This document shows positions 1-9,107 of a DNA stretch of 64,000 nt, in pieces. The notes below the pieces were generated by a model. That model did no database searches. It saw nothing but the letters and a program-made list of their open reading frames with translations, and had not been told where the DNA came from. The translations under genes were made by a program, and so were the position numbers. The DNA lies in NCBI RefSeq assembly GCF_015645095.1, contig NZ_JADOTW010000024.1:1-64000 (forward strand), read 5' to 3'. The stretch is from Halomonas sp. 328. GTDB taxonomy: Bacteria; Pseudomonadota; Gammaproteobacteria; Pseudomonadales; Halomonadaceae. Position 1 is the first letter of the stretch, and every line of letters starts with the position of its first letter.

Positions 1-402
1 TGGGAGTATCTGCGCTGCTATATGGAGCGGGGGCCCTGGTTCGACGAGCAGGGCCATTCCATCACCACCTCCAATCGCGAGGAAGTGCTGGAGGGTTACC
101 GGAGGCGGAAGAAGAAGGCCACACTAGATCTCAAGCATTATCGTAAGCTAGTGCAGGATGGTGTTTTTTCACCGGGGCGCGCAAGAGTGCGCATCCTTGG
201 CGCTGCCTTTTTTTACCCAGGATTCTTTATTCAAGACATCACCGCCAACTATGCCCGTCAGCGTGCCGCCGCCAATCAGTGGCACCCACTGGTCAAGGAG
301 CGCTGTCGCCCCGATGGCCCCACCACCCGGCTCTATGACCTGGAAATCGCCGAGGGGCTGCACCGGGAGGAATCCCCCATGCCGGAGACCATCGACCGAT
401 AA
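1..402 (+). CDS. C-terminal part of an unrecognised protein
   Basis: The reading frame is open from the first base of the window to a TAA at 400-402, so the 5' end lies outside. The visible 133 residues are rich in basic and aromatic residues, with an RRRKKK run near residue 35 and the hydrophobic patch LGAAFFYPGFFIQD near residue 70. I recognise no family motif. The DNA has short T-runs and looks less G+C-rich than its neighbours. It lies next to an LPS-core gene cluster, so a role in surface polysaccharide is possible, but that is only context. A frame of this length could be a chance open frame, but codon use and the in-frame continuation from base 1 favour a real gene. Confidence 0.55.
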   Translation, partial: WEYLRCYMERGPWFDEQGHSITTSNREEVLEGYRRRKKKATLDLKHYRKLVQDGVFSPGRARVRILGAAFFYPGFFIQDITANYARQRAAANQWHPLVKERCRPDGPTTRLYDLEIAEGLHREESPMPETIDR

Positions 403-551
403 GGCTCGGGCGACCAGCTGCCTATACTGGTCAAGGTACCGGGATCCGGCGAGGTTAACGCTAGGCCCTGCAAGAAAGCCGCCGGCACTCGCCCACTTTT
501 CGTACACAACCCAGCAGGCTTCCAGCCATCCAAAGCCGGGGCACGCTGCCC

Positions 552-557
552 TATAAT
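552..557 (+). promoter_or_regulatory. -10-like hexamer upstream of rpiA
   Basis: A perfect TATAAT lies 35 bp before the rpiA start codon. I find no good -35 hexamer at 16-18 bp spacing, so the promoter is tentative. The 403-551 stretch otherwise holds no gene or structure I can support. Confidence 0.35.
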
Positions 558-591
558 GGGCCCACACTCATCCAGCCCCTCGGACCCCTCC

Positions 592-1266
592 ATGACCCAA
601 GACGAACTCAAGGCCGCGGTGGCCGCCGCCGCCATCGACGAGATCCGCCCCCACCTGCAGCGCGACACCATCCTCGGCATCGGTACCGGCTCCACCGCCA
701 ACCTCTTCATCGATCAACTGGCCAAGCTGCGCGACGATTTCGCCGGCGCCGTGGCCAGCTCCGAGGCCAGCGCCGAGCGCCTCAAGGGACACGGTATCGA
801 GGTCTTCGAGCTCAACTCGACCGGCAGCGTACCCTTCTATATCGACGGCGCCGACGAGGTGAACGCTCACTTACATATGATCAAGGGCGGCGGCGCCGCC
901 CTGACCCGGGAGAAGATCGTCGCCGCCTGTGCCGAGAAATTCATCTGCATCGCCGACGCCTCCAAGCGGGTAACCACCCTGGGCGAGTTCCCGCTGCCCG
1001 TGGAGGTGATTCCCATGGCCCGCTCCTACGTGGCCCGGGAGCTGGTCAAGCTGGGCGCCGACCCGGTCTATCGGGAGGGGGTGATCACCGATAACGGCAA
1101 CCAGATCATCGACTGCTTCGATTTCCCGATCGCCGATCCGCTGGCCATGGAGGCCCGCCTCAACGCCATCGTCGGGGTGGTCACCAATGGGCTCTTCGCG
1201 GCCCGTGGCGCGGATGTGCTGCTGCTCGGTACCGAAGCCGGCGTGGAACGCCTGACCCCGGCCTGA
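592..1266 (+). CDS. rpiA: Ribose-5-phosphate isomerase A
   Basis: RpiA interconverts ribose 5-phosphate and ribulose 5-phosphate in the non-oxidative pentose phosphate pathway. The 224-residue product matches E. coli RpiA (219 aa) nearly end to end. It has the phosphate-binding GIGTGST at 29-35, DGADE at 85-89 and [11 protein letters not shown] at 98-108, whose Glu107 is the catalytic base in the family. The frame is open further upstream, but the ATG at 592 begins MTQDELK, identical to the E. coli N-terminus, so I chose it. It is convergent with waaA. Pentose isomerisation also feeds sedoheptulose 7-phosphate, the precursor of the heptose made by the neighbouring genes; that link is inference. 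Confidence 0.96.
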   Translation: MTQDELKAAVAAAAIDEIRPHLQRDTILGIGTGSTANLFIDQLAKLRDDFAGAVASSEASAERLKGHGIEVFELNSTGSVPFYIDGADEVNAHLHMIKGGGAALTREKIVAACAEKFICIADASKRVTTLGEFPLPVEVIPMARSYVARELVKLGADPVYREGVITDNGNQIIDCFDFPIADPLAMEARLNAIVGVVTNGLFAARGADVLLLGTEAGVERLTPA

Positions 1267-1288
1267 GCACATTAGAAGTAAAAGCTCG

Positions 1289-2569
1289 CTAACCCTGGAA
1301 GGGCGGCTTCGACAGCCCTTCCAGGGTGCGCGCCAGGGCGCCGCGGTTGGCGGCCACCACCTGGCGCCCCGCCTCGCCGAGGCGTTGCCGCGCCGGTTCG
1401 TCGGCGAAGAGCGCTTCCAGGGCCTCGGCCAGCGCCATGCCATCGGCCACCTCCACCAGGGCCTCGGCCTCGCGCAGCGCCTCGGCGACCTCCTCGAAAT
1501 TGGCCAGGGCCGGGCCAGTCAGTACCGGCACCCCCAGGGCCGCCGGCTCCAGCAGGTTATGGCCCCCCACCGGTACCAGGCTGCCCCCCACGAAGGCCAG
1601 GTCACCCGCCCCGTAGAGGGTCATCAGCTCGCCCAGGGTATCGCCCAGGTAGACCGCCGTGTCGGCATCCACCGCTTCCTGACGGGAGCGCCTGGCGGTG
1701 GCCAGGCCCCGACGCTCGCAGAGCTCGGCCACGGCATCGAAGCGCTGGGGGTGGCGGGGCACCAGAAGCAACAGCGCCTGGGGATAGTGCTCGCGCAGCC
1801 GGGCATGAGCGGCCAGCAGTTGCTCGTCCTCGCCCTCATGGGTCGAGCCGGCCACCCAGACCGGGCGCTCCCCCAGCTCGGTACGTAAGCGCCGACTCGC
1901 TTCTCGGGCCGCGTCATCGGGAGTGATATCGAACTTGAGGGAGCCCACCACCGTGGTGCGCTCGGCGGCCATGCCCAGGGCCTGGAAGCGCTCGGCATCC
2001 GCCGCCGACTTGGCGGCCAGCCAGTCGACGCTCCCCAGGGCCTCGTGCATCAGCGGGCGCAGGCGACGGTAGCCACGGAAGGCCCGGGGCGAGAGGCGCC
2101 CATTGAGCACCGCCACCGGCACGCCCTGACGATGGCAGGCGGCCAGCAGGTTGGGCCACAGCTCGGTCTCGAAGAAGAGCGCCCGGGCCGGACGCAACCG
2201 GGCCAGGAAACGCCGGGCCGCGCCGGGGAAGTCCAGGGGCAGGAAGGCATGGGTCACCCGAGCCCGGCCCATCGCATTGAGTCGCTCGGCCAGGGCCAGG
2301 GCTCGCTGGGCCCCGGTGGCGGTCATGGTGGTGATCACCAGTGGCTCGCCGGGACGGGCCAGGGCCTCGATCAACGGGCGGGCGGCGATCACCTCACCCA
2401 GGGAGGCGCAGTGCAGCCAGGTGACCCGCTCGCCGGGCGGGGAGGGGGGAATCCACCCCAGGCGCTGGCGGCGCGGGTGAGTGGGCAGTGACTCACGCCA
2501 CACCCGGCGCCAGATCAGCGGCGTCAGCCCATAGAGGGCCGCCGAGTAGAGCCCGCGTGGCCAGCCCAT
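1289..2569 (-). CDS. waaA: 3-deoxy-D-manno-octulosonic acid (Kdo) transferase
   Basis: WaaA (KdtA) adds Kdo from CMP-Kdo to the lipid A precursor at the inner membrane, starting the LPS core. The 426-residue length equals the family norm (E. coli 425). There is a hydrophobic N-terminal anchor (residues 5-20), then CASLGE at 54-59 with the family's catalytic glutamate, then ETELWPN and NGRLS motifs in the N-terminal Rossmann domain, and a GT-B C-terminal domain ending with GGHNLLEPAALG. It lies 31 bp after hldE on the same strand and is probably co-transcribed with hldE and the GT9 gene upstream. Its 3' end forms a 12-bp inverted repeat (see 1293-1326). Confidence 0.95.
   Translation of the reverse strand: MGWPRGLYSAALYGLTPLIWRRVWRESLPTHPRRQRLGWIPPSPPGERVTWLHCASLGEVIAARPLIEALARPGEPLVITTMTATGAQRALALAERLNAMGRARVTHAFLPLDFPGAARRFLARLRPARALFFETELWPNLLAACHRQGVPVAVLNGRLSPRAFRGYRRLRPLMHEALGSVDWLAAKSAADAERFQALGMAAERTTVVGSLKFDITPDDAAREASRRLRTELGERPVWVAGSTHEGEDEQLLAAHARLREHYPQALLLLVPRHPQRFDAVAELCERRGLATARRSRQEAVDADTAVYLGDTLGELMTLYGAGDLAFVGGSLVPVGGHNLLEPAALGVPVLTGPALANFEEVAEALREAEALVEVADGMALAEALEALFADEPARQRLGEAGRQVVAANRGALARTLEGLSKPPFQG
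1293..1326. repeat. 12-bp perfect inverted repeat at the 3' end of waaA
   Basis: CCCTGGAAGGGC at 1293-1304 and GCCCTTCCAGGG at 1315-1326 are perfect complements with a 10-nt loop, inside the last codons of waaA and facing rpiA. It could stop or slow convergent transcription, but no T-run follows on either strand, so it is not a classical intrinsic terminator. Confidence 0.4.
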
Positions 2570-2600
2570 CAGCGCTTCCCGTACGCGATTCGCATCCGGC

Positions 2601-4031
2601 CTAGTCCTCGCGATCGAGGATGGTGGAGATCATCGCCGTGGTGGAGACCCCGTCCTCGAAGCCCAGCACCTTGACCTCGCCGCCATGGGCGATCACCGCC
2701 TCGCCGCCGGCGATCTCCTCGGGGCGGTAGTCGCCGCCCTTGACCAGCACGTCCGGCAGGACCCGGCCGATCAGCTCGGCGGGGGTGTCCTCGGCGAAGG
2801 GCACCACCCAATCCACGGCGCCCAGGCCGGCCAGCACCTGCATGCGCCGCACCAGGGGGTTGATGGGGCGCTTGGGCCCCTTGAGGCGGGCGATGGAGGC
2901 GTCGTCGTTGACCGCCACGATCAGGCGGTCGCCGAGCTTGCGGGCCTGCTCCAGGTAGGCCACATGGCCGGCATGCAGGATGTCGAAGCAGCCGTTGGTC
3001 ATCACCACCCGCTCGCCGCGGGCCTGGGCGGCACGCACCGCCTCGCACAGTCCCGCCGCCTCGATGACGCCAAACTCGGCCAGCTTGTCGCCATGCAGGG
3101 CGGTGTAGAGCTCGGCGATGGAAAGGGTGGCGGTGCCGGGCTTGGCCACCACCAGGCCGGCGGCCAGGTTGGCCAGGGTCATCGCCTCGGGGAAGGCGTG
3201 GCCGGCGGCCAGCGCCAGGCCCAGCACGCCGATCACGGTATCGCCGGCGCCGGTGACATCGAACACCTCCCGGGCCCGGGTCGGCAGGTGCAACGGCTCG
3301 TGATCGGCGCGGATCAGGGTCATGCCCTTCTCGCTGCGGGTGATCAGCAGGGCTTCGAGGTCGAGCTCGGCGCGCAGCGCCTCGCCCTTGGTGGCCAGCT
3401 CGGCGTCGTCGCGGCAGGGGCCCACCACCGCCTCGAACTCGCTGAGGTTGGGGGTGATGACGCTGGCCCCGCGATACTTGCGAAAGTCGCCGCCCTTGGG
3501 GTCGACCAGCACCCGCTTGCCGGCGGCACGCACCGCCGCGATCAGCGCCTCGACCCGGTTGAGGGTGCCCTTGCCGTAGTCGGAGAGGATCACCAGGTCC
3601 ACTCCCGCCAGGCGCTCGGCGACCCGCTCGCCCAGCTCGCCGGTATCCACCTCGCAGAGTCCTTCCTCGAAGTCGAGGCGAATCAGCTGCTGGTTGCGGC
3701 TCATTACCCGCAGCTTGGTGATGGTCGGAATCTCGGCGCTGCGCTGGAAGTGAACGCTTACCCCGGCGTCTTCCAGGCGTTCGCTCAGCAGGCCGGCGTT
3801 GTGATCGTCGCCCACCAGGCCGGCCAGTTCGGCCTGGGCCCCCAGGGAGGCGATATTCAGCGCCACGTTGGCGGCGCCACCGGGGCGGTCCTCGCTCTCA
3901 CCCACCTTGACCACCGGCACCGGCGCCTCGGGAGAGATACGCGAGGTGCCGCCGTGCCAGTAGCGATCCAGCATGACATCGCCCACCACCAGCAGGCGGG
4001 CCTGTTCCAGGGCGGTCAGATCAAGCTTCAT
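2601..4031 (-). CDS. hldE: Bifunctional heptose-7-phosphate kinase / heptose-1-phosphate adenylyltransferase
   Basis: HldE performs two steps of ADP-heptose synthesis: phosphorylation of D-glycero-D-manno-heptose 7-phosphate at C1, and later adenylylation of heptose 1-phosphate. The 476-residue product matches E. coli HldE (477 aa). Residues 1-320 are a PfkB-type kinase, with [11 protein letters not shown] at the N-terminus, GGAANVALN, and the catalytic DVTGAGDT. Residues 345 on are a nucleotidyltransferase with [13 protein letters not shown] chose the ATG at 4031 because MKLDL plus GDVMLDRYW matches the family start; the frame extends upstream only as an overlap. Its ATG overlaps the TGA of the upstream GT9 gene (ATGA), so the two are translationally coupled. 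Confidence 0.96.
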   Translation of the reverse strand: MKLDLTALEQARLLVVGDVMLDRYWHGGTSRISPEAPVPVVKVGESEDRPGGAANVALNIASLGAQAELAGLVGDDHNAGLLSERLEDAGVSVHFQRSAEIPTITKLRVMSRNQQLIRLDFEEGLCEVDTGELGERVAERLAGVDLVILSDYGKGTLNRVEALIAAVRAAGKRVLVDPKGGDFRKYRGASVITPNLSEFEAVVGPCRDDAELATKGEALRAELDLEALLITRSEKGMTLIRADHEPLHLPTRAREVFDVTGAGDTVIGVLGLALAAGHAFPEAMTLANLAAGLVVAKPGTATLSIAELYTALHGDKLAEFGVIEAAGLCEAVRAAQARGERVVMTNGCFDILHAGHVAYLEQARKLGDRLIVAVNDDASIARLKGPKRPINPLVRRMQVLAGLGAVDWVVPFAEDTPAELIGRVLPDVLVKGGDYRPEEIAGGEAVIAHGGEVKVLGFEDGVSTTAMISTILDRED

Positions 4032-5095
4032 TCCTTGGGCTCCGATAGCAGGGCGTCGAGGCGTAGGATCACGTCCTCGGCACGAATCAGGGACATGGCG
4101 TCCGGATGGCGCACCCGCTGACCCCACTCCAGGGTCTCGGGGTCCTTGTGCAGGTAGGTCCGCACCGCCTCGGGATAACGATTCACCACCGAATCGCGCC
4201 ATTGATAGGGGCCGGCCCGCTCCGGATTGGTGGTGGCGAAGAGCCCCACCACCGGGGTATCGAGGGCATTGGCCATATGCACCGGGCCGGAATCGGGGGC
4301 CACCACCACCCGGGCCCGGTCGATCAGCGCCAGCAGGCCCTTGAGGGAGGTGGCGCCGATGGCATCGATCACCACCTCGTCCTGGCATAGCTGGCGAATG
4401 CGTTCGGCCATCTCCCGCTCCTGGGGGGTATGACTGCCGGAGAGCACCGTTTTCAGGCCATACTGACGCCAGGCGTGCTCGATCACCGCGGCGAAGCCCT
4501 CCGCCGACCAGTTGCGGAAGTTACGCAGGCGCGCACTGCTGCAGGGGCTGACCAGCAGGTAGGGGGCCTCGCCGGTGAGCCGCCGAGCCTCGGCCACCGC
4601 GGCTTCGGGGATCGGCAGATCCCAGGCCAGGGAGGTATCCTCCACGCCCAGCAGGCGAGCGAAATCCATGAAGGAGTCGAGGACATGGGCGCGGGGATGG
4701 GGGGCCAGATGGTGCTGCACGAACCAGTGCTGCTTGTCCTTGGCACGGGCCTTGTCGTAGCCGATGCGCACCCGGGCCTTGAGGCCGAGGGAGAGCAGGC
4801 TGGCGCGTACCGCCTGCTGCATATGCAGCAGGGCATCGAAACGGGTGTCGCGAAGTTGGCGCCAGATGGCGCGCATGCCGGCCAGGCCACTGGCCTTGTC
4901 ATAGACCACGAACTCGACCCCGGAGAGGCCGGCCAGTAGACTGTGCTCGCCCTTGCCGATGATCCAGGTGATGCGCACGCCGGGCCACTGGCGTTGCAGG
5001 GCGCGTACCGTCGGCACCAGGTTGCAGACATCGCCCAGGGCGGAGAGCCGCAGCACGCAGAGGTGCTCGGGGTGGACGGGCAGAGGATGCTTCAT
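4028..5095 (-). CDS. Glycosyltransferase family 9, ADP-heptose:LPS heptosyltransferase type
   Basis: This 355-residue protein has the GT9 heptosyltransferase hallmarks: LRLSALGDV near residue 14 in the N-terminal Rossmann domain, and the C-terminal nucleotide-sugar site [19 protein letters not shown]. The family transfers L-glycero-D-manno-heptose from ADP-heptose to the LPS inner core at the cytoplasmic face. It lies directly upstream of hldE, with an ATGA overlap, which supports a heptose role. It resembles WaaC-like enzymes, but I cannot separate heptosyltransferase I from other GT9 enzymes by eye. The ATG at 5095 was chosen because LRLSALGD normally lies near residue 10. This ATG shares a CATG with the start of the divergent kinase gene. 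Confidence 0.85.
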   Translation of the reverse strand: MKHPLPVHPEHLCVLRLSALGDVCNLVPTVRALQRQWPGVRITWIIGKGEHSLLAGLSGVEFVVYDKASGLAGMRAIWRQLRDTRFDALLHMQQAVRASLLSLGLKARVRIGYDKARAKDKQHWFVQHHLAPHPRAHVLDSFMDFARLLGVEDTSLAWDLPIPEAAVAEARRLTGEAPYLLVSPCSSARLRNFRNWSAEGFAAVIEHAWRQYGLKTVLSGSHTPQEREMAERIRQLCQDEVVIDAIGATSLKGLLALIDRARVVVAPDSGPVHMANALDTPVVGLFATTNPERAGPYQWRDSVVNRYPEAVRTYLHKDPETLEWGQRVRHPDAMSLIRAEDVILRLDALLSEPKE

Positions 5096-5810
5096 GCGGT
5101 TGGCTATATCCCGAACGGAAAAGGCTGTCATTCTATATGATGCCGACAGTTTAAGTGACGCCACGCCTGGGCCACAAATCGGCCCCGGTGGCGTGCCGGC
5201 GCCGGCCTGGTTCCGGGGCGACTTCTGGCAGGCCCGCCGGGCGGTGGTGGGTCAGGCCCCCGGCCGCGGCGCCAGCCTCTTCCTGGATGCGGGCCCCGAG
5301 GAGTGGGTGCTGCGTCCTTACCGCCGCGGCGGCCTGATCGCCCGGCTCAGCGAAGAGCGCTACCTGTGGGCCGGCGAGGAGCGCAGCCGTGCCTTCCGCG
5401 AGCTGCGCCTGACGGCAGCACTCCATGAGCGGGGCCTGCCGGTGCCGCGCCCGGTGGCGGCCTGCGTCTGGCGCCGCGGCGCCACCTATGAGGCGGCACT
5501 GATCACGGTGCGCCTGCCCGGCGCCAAGGCCCTGGCCGAGCGCCTGACCCGCGCCGACGCCAGCCTGCTGGCCCGGGTCGGCCGAACCATCCGTCAGTTC
5601 CACCAGGCCGGCCTGGATCATGTCGACCTCAATGCCCGCAACCTGCTGGTGGACGAGACCGATCAGGTCTGGCTGATCGACCTCGACCGGTGCCGCCTGC
5701 GCGCCCCCGGCCCCTGGCGCGAGCGCAACCTCCAGCGCCTGGAACGCTCGCTGAAGAAATTCGGCGTTCCTGAGGCCATGGCGGCCATTCGCCGCGGCTA
5801 TCAGGGGTAG
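5094..5810 (+). CDS. kdkA: 3-deoxy-D-manno-octulosonic acid (Kdo) kinase
   Basis: KdkA phosphorylates O-4 of Kdo on lipid A in organisms with a single Kdo. The 238-residue product matches Haemophilus KdkA (about 241 aa) in length and layout: FWQARR near residue 45, GRGASLFLD, LRPYRRGGLIARLSEERY, then the catalytic loop HVDLNARNLL and the metal-binding LIDLDRCR. The last two are typical of the InaA/WaaP-type lipopolysaccharide kinase fold. ATG 5094 is the only ATG giving the family length, with AGAGGA 6 nt upstream. That start lies inside the first codon of the divergent GT9 gene, which is unusual; ATT at 5130 is an alternative. The 3' end overlaps the convergent GT9 gene by 10 bp. Confidence 0.85.
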   Translation: MRLAISRTEKAVILYDADSLSDATPGPQIGPGGVPAPAWFRGDFWQARRAVVGQAPGRGASLFLDAGPEEWVLRPYRRGGLIARLSEERYLWAGEERSRAFRELRLTAALHERGLPVPRPVAACVWRRGATYEAALITVRLPGAKALAERLTRADASLLARVGRTIRQFHQAGLDHVDLNARNLLVDETDQVWLIDLDRCRLRAPGPWRERNLQRLERSLKKFGVPEAMAAIRRGYQG

Positions 5811-6805
5811 AGGCGTTCCAACAGGGCTTCCAAGGCCCCCAGGATATCGCTCTTGCCCGGCACTTGACCGTCGCGATGGAAGACCGCCTCGTGGCACGCC
5901 TCATAATGCGGCCAGTAACGGAAGGGGACTGTCATATAAAAGATCCCCAGCGTCGGCGTATGGGTGGCCAGCGCCATGTTCCTGACCCCGGTATCCCCCG
6001 AGACCAGCAGCGCGCTCTCGGCAAGGAAAGGCGCCAGGGCATCCAGGTCGAGGCGCCGCTGCACCGAGACATTGTCGTGACGACCCGTGATATCGTCCAG
6101 GAAGTCACCACTCTCTTCCGCCTTGTGCCCTTCCAGCAGCACATGCTGATAGGCGGGGAAGCGCGTAGCCGCCTGATCGATCAGCTCCGCCCAGGATTCT
6201 CGAGAGAGGGACTTACGGCTCACCGCCGCATAAGGGAAGTAGACGATTCGGCGTCGTGCCTCCCGCGGCTGGTGGCGAGGCAGGGAGAATTCCAGCGGAT
6301 ACTCCGGCTTGTGCCCCATGACCTTGAGGAAGTCGAGCAGGATCTCAGCCTCATAATGAAAGTCAGAGCGCAGGATGCCCACATCGAAAAGCAACCGATT
6401 GAAGACCTGGCGATAGGGGAAGCCGAGCTTGACCTTCGCCCGGGTCACCAGGCTGAGTAGCCGGGAACGGGAGGTATCGGCCAGGTCGAAGAGCACGTCA
6501 TAACGCCCCGGCTCTCGCAGTGATCGCCATTGCTCGGCCAGAGACCCCTCGCCATCCAGCACATGGACCTCATCGATCAGGTCCATCGGCAGGGCGTATT
6601 GATAGCGGCTGACCGTGCTTAGAGTGATATGGGCCCGGGGAAAGAAACGACGCAGTTCCACCAGGAAGGGCCGCGCCGCCATCATGTCGCCGAAGGCACA
6701 CTGACGAATCACCAGGATTCGGCGGACCTCCTCCATATGCAGCCCCGTTAACCAGCGCCGACCACGCTCATTTAGGTAGCCCCCCTTCTCGATCCAGGCT
6801 TTCAA
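5801..6805 (-). CDS. Glycosyltransferase family 9 protein (heptosyltransferase-like)
   Basis: The 334-residue product has the GT9 N-terminal motif VIRQCAFGDMMAARPFL and the C-terminal donor-site equivalent SGDTGVRNMALATHTPTLGIF, so it probably adds a core sugar, heptose or similar, to LPS. I chose a TTG start at 6805 because the sequence AGGAGA lies 7 nt upstream (6813-6818), and because TTG overlaps the TGA of the upstream glycosyltransferase gene (TTGA), as in coupled translation. An internal ATG at 6736 (MEEVRRILVIRQ) has no good ribosome-binding site. Sugar and acceptor specificity cannot be read from the sequence. The SGDTG motif differs from the DSGxxH of standard heptosyltransferases, so the donor may differ. 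Confidence 0.82.
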   Translation of the reverse strand: MKAWIEKGGYLNERGRRWLTGLHMEEVRRILVIRQCAFGDMMAARPFLVELRRFFPRAHITLSTVSRYQYALPMDLIDEVHVLDGEGSLAEQWRSLREPGRYDVLFDLADTSRSRLLSLVTRAKVKLGFPYRQVFNRLLFDVGILRSDFHYEAEILLDFLKVMGHKPEYPLEFSLPRHQPREARRRIVYFPYAAVSRKSLSRESWAELIDQAATRFPAYQHVLLEGHKAEESGDFLDDITGRHDNVSVQRRLDLDALAPFLAESALLVSGDTGVRNMALATHTPTLGIFYMTVPFRYWPHYEACHEAVFHRDGQVPGKSDILGALEALLERLYP

Positions 6806-7944
6806 GGCAGCTTCTCCTGCAAGATTTGTTGATAGATCGTCGTCAAGGCGGTGATATGCCCGCGGATCTCGAACTCGCGGGCGACCCGCTCGGCGGCGGT
6901 TTGCCCCAGGGCCCGGCGCAGGCCGGCATCCTCGGCCAGCTCGACCAGGGCCTCGGCCCAGGCCAGGGGCGAGTCCGGCGGCGCCAGGCGTCCGCACTCG
7001 GGAGGCAATAGCTCGGGAATGGCGCCACTGTCGGCGCCGATCACCGCCTTGCCGGCGGCCATGGCCTCGATCACCGTCAGGCCGAAGGCCTCGTTCACCG
7101 AGGGCACGCAGACCACGTCCAGGGCCTCCATCAGCCGGGGCAGGTCGCGACGAAAGCCGGTCAGGGTGATCCGCTCGCCCAGGGCCAGCTCGGCGATGCG
7201 CGAGCGCAACCGAGCCACATAGGCCTCGTCGCTGCCCTCGCTGGCCTTGAGGCCACCGATCAGCACCCCCTGGAAGGTCAGCTTGGGGGCCAGTCGGGCC
7301 AGTTCCGCCAGGGCCTCCAACCACAGCTCCTGGCCCTTGCCCGGCGTCAGTCGCCCGGGCAGACCGATGGCCAGGGCCCCCTCGGGAATGCCCAGCTCGG
7401 CGCGCAGGCTGTCGCGTTCCTGCTCCATCAACCGTGGCCGGTAGGGGGCGGTGTCGATGCCCAGATAGAGGCGACGAATGCGTTCCGGGGGCAGGGCGAA
7501 GGCCTTGAGGTTACGGGCCCGGGTCGCCTCGCTGATGGAGAGCAGCCGGCTCAGCTTGCCGTAGGCCCAGCGATGGTAGAGTCCCTTCTTGGGCCGGGTC
7601 ACCCCCATGTGCTCGGTAAACACCAGGCGCAGGGAGGGCCGCAGGCTGGCCAGCAGGGCGGCCAGGCGCAGGTCGCTGGACTTGTGACAATGCACCACGC
7701 GGATATCATGGTGCTTCAGGTAGCGCAGGATGCGCGGTGCCGCCAGCAGGGCGCCCCCCCGGGAGGACACCGTCAGCGGCACGATGCCCGCCTCCTCGAG
7801 GCTGGCCGCCACCCGGGACCCCGTCAGCGCCAGGCCATGGGCCTGCCAGCCCTGGCGCTCGAGTTCGGGAATGATCCGCGCCGGGTACATCTCCAGTCCA
7901 CCCCACCCCTCAGAGAGGCAGATATGCATTACCTTGTGGGACAA
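6802..7944 (-). CDS. Glycosyltransferase family 4
   Basis: A 380-residue GT-B retaining glycosyltransferase. It has SEGWGGLEMYPARIIPEL in the N-terminal acceptor domain and GLPGRLTPGKGQELWLEAL at the start of the donor domain. NEAFGLTVIEAMAAGKAVI follows, with the E-x7-E pair that binds the donor nucleotide sugar in GT4 enzymes. Its place among heptosyltransferases suggests an LPS-core glycosyltransferase, perhaps WaaG-like, but the product sugar is not determined. The start is TTG at 7944, with AAGGAG about 6 nt upstream; the next ATG at residue 6 would leave no spacing. It is coupled to the downstream GT9 gene by a 4-bp overlap and is divergent from the GT9 gene at 7986. Confidence 0.88.
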   Translation of the reverse strand: MSHKVMHICLSEGWGGLEMYPARIIPELERQGWQAHGLALTGSRVAASLEEAGIVPLTVSSRGGALLAAPRILRYLKHHDIRVVHCHKSSDLRLAALLASLRPSLRLVFTEHMGVTRPKKGLYHRWAYGKLSRLLSISEATRARNLKAFALPPERIRRLYLGIDTAPYRPRLMEQERDSLRAELGIPEGALAIGLPGRLTPGKGQELWLEALAELARLAPKLTFQGVLIGGLKASEGSDEAYVARLRSRIAELALGERITLTGFRRDLPRLMEALDVVCVPSVNEAFGLTVIEAMAAGKAVIGADSGAIPELLPPECGRLAPPDSPLAWAEALVELAEDAGLRRALGQTAAERVAREFEIRGHITALTTIYQQILQEKLP

Positions 7945-7985
7945 GGTCGTCTCCTTCGTTGCGATGACGGGACCCAGGCCAGCCG

Positions 7986-9056
7986 ATGACCGATACCGCT
8001 TCCTCCCCGCGACGCATCCTGGTGGTGCGCAACGACAAGCTCGGCGACTTCATGCTCGCCTGGCCGGCCCTGGCGAGCCTCAAGCGGGCCAGTGGCGCTA
8101 ACCATATCACCGTCCTGGTGCCCAACTATACCGCGGCCCTGGCCCGAGCCTGCCCCTGGGTGGACGAGGTGCTGGTGGATCCCGGCGACGGCGGCGATCG
8201 CCTAGCACAGCGCGAGCTGCTACAGGCCCTGCGCCGCGGGCGCTTCGATGCCCTCTTGACGCTCTTCTCCACGCCGCGCATCGGCTGGCTGGCCTGGCGG
8301 GCGGGCATTCCCCTGCGCCTGGCGCCAGCCACCAAGTGGGCCCAGGTCTTCTACCATCGCCGGATCACCCAGCGCCGCTCCCGTTCCGAGAAGCCGGAAT
8401 ACGTCTACAACCTGGAACTGGCCCGGGCCCTGCAGCGCGAGCTGGGGCAGGCCACGCCAGAGGTGGCGCCCCCCTACTGGCCGCTGCCCAAGGGCGAGCG
8501 TCAGGAGCAGCGACAAGGGCTAAGCGAGGAACTGGGCCTGGATCCGTCCTGCCCCTGGCTTTTCCTGCACCCGGGCAGCGGCGGCTCGGCGGTCAATCTG
8601 ACGGCGGCGCAATATCGCGACCTGGCGGTCGGCGTGTCCGCCCGCCTGCCTCGCCCTCTCCTCTGGCTGCTGACCGCTGGCCCGGGCGAGGAGGCCACCG
8701 CCGAGGCCCTGGTAGCCAATCTCCGGGAAGCGGGCCTCGAGGCTCATCGGGTGCCGCCACGCCCCGATCTGTCCGCCTTCGCCAGGACCCTGAGCGCCGC
8801 GGACCTCGTTATCGCCGGCTCCACCGGCCCCTTGCATATCGCCGGCTGCCTGGATCGTCCCACGGCGGGTTTCTACCCCGCCAAACGCTCGGCGACGCCG
8901 CTACGCTGGCAGACCTGCAATCGAGCGGAGCACCGGCTGGCCTTCAGCCCGCCGGCCCAGCCGGGCCAAGAGACCGATATGGCGCGGATCGATCTGGAGG
9001 CCGCGGCCGAGGCCATCGCCGAGAGGATTCGCTCCCTGGATAATAACGAAGAATAA
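7986..9056 (+). CDS. Glycosyltransferase family 9 protein
   Basis: The 356-residue product carries the GT9 motifs VVRNDKLGDFMLAWPALASL (N-terminus) and IAGSTGPLHIAGCLDRPTAGFYP (C-terminal donor site, GSTGPLH). This S-T-GPLH version is seen in GT9 members annotated only as heptosyltransferase family, so the sugar could be heptose or another NDP-activated sugar. The ATG at 7986 lies 41 bp from the divergent GT4 start, and the promoters of both must lie in that gap or inside the genes. It stands alone on its strand and is followed by a weak hairpin before the convergent GT2 gene. Confidence 0.85.
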   Translation: MTDTASSPRRILVVRNDKLGDFMLAWPALASLKRASGANHITVLVPNYTAALARACPWVDEVLVDPGDGGDRLAQRELLQALRRGRFDALLTLFSTPRIGWLAWRAGIPLRLAPATKWAQVFYHRRITQRRSRSEKPEYVYNLELARALQRELGQATPEVAPPYWPLPKGERQEQRQGLSEELGLDPSCPWLFLHPGSGGSAVNLTAAQYRDLAVGVSARLPRPLLWLLTAGPGEEATAEALVANLREAGLEAHRVPPRPDLSAFARTLSAADLVIAGSTGPLHIAGCLDRPTAGFYPAKRSATPLRWQTCNRAEHRLAFSPPAQPGQETDMARIDLEAAAEAIAERIRSLDNNEE

Positions 9057-9089
9057 TTAATACCCGGGAATCCATGGGGCTGGAGAACA

Positions 9090-9105
9090 GCAAAGGAGGC
9101 TTTGC
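9090..9105. terminator. Short hairpin between convergent glycosyltransferase genes
   Basis: GCAAAG and CTTTGC form a 6-bp stem with a 4-nt loop, between the stops of the GT9 (+) and GT2 (-) genes. The stem is short and the T-run is poor, so this is a weak bidirectional terminator at best. Confidence 0.3.
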
Positions 9106-9107
9106 CT

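Noticed and set aside
2685-4121. A 478-codon plus-strand frame over hldE
   Set aside because: Low-complexity shadow of hldE, which has all kinase and adenylyltransferase motifs.
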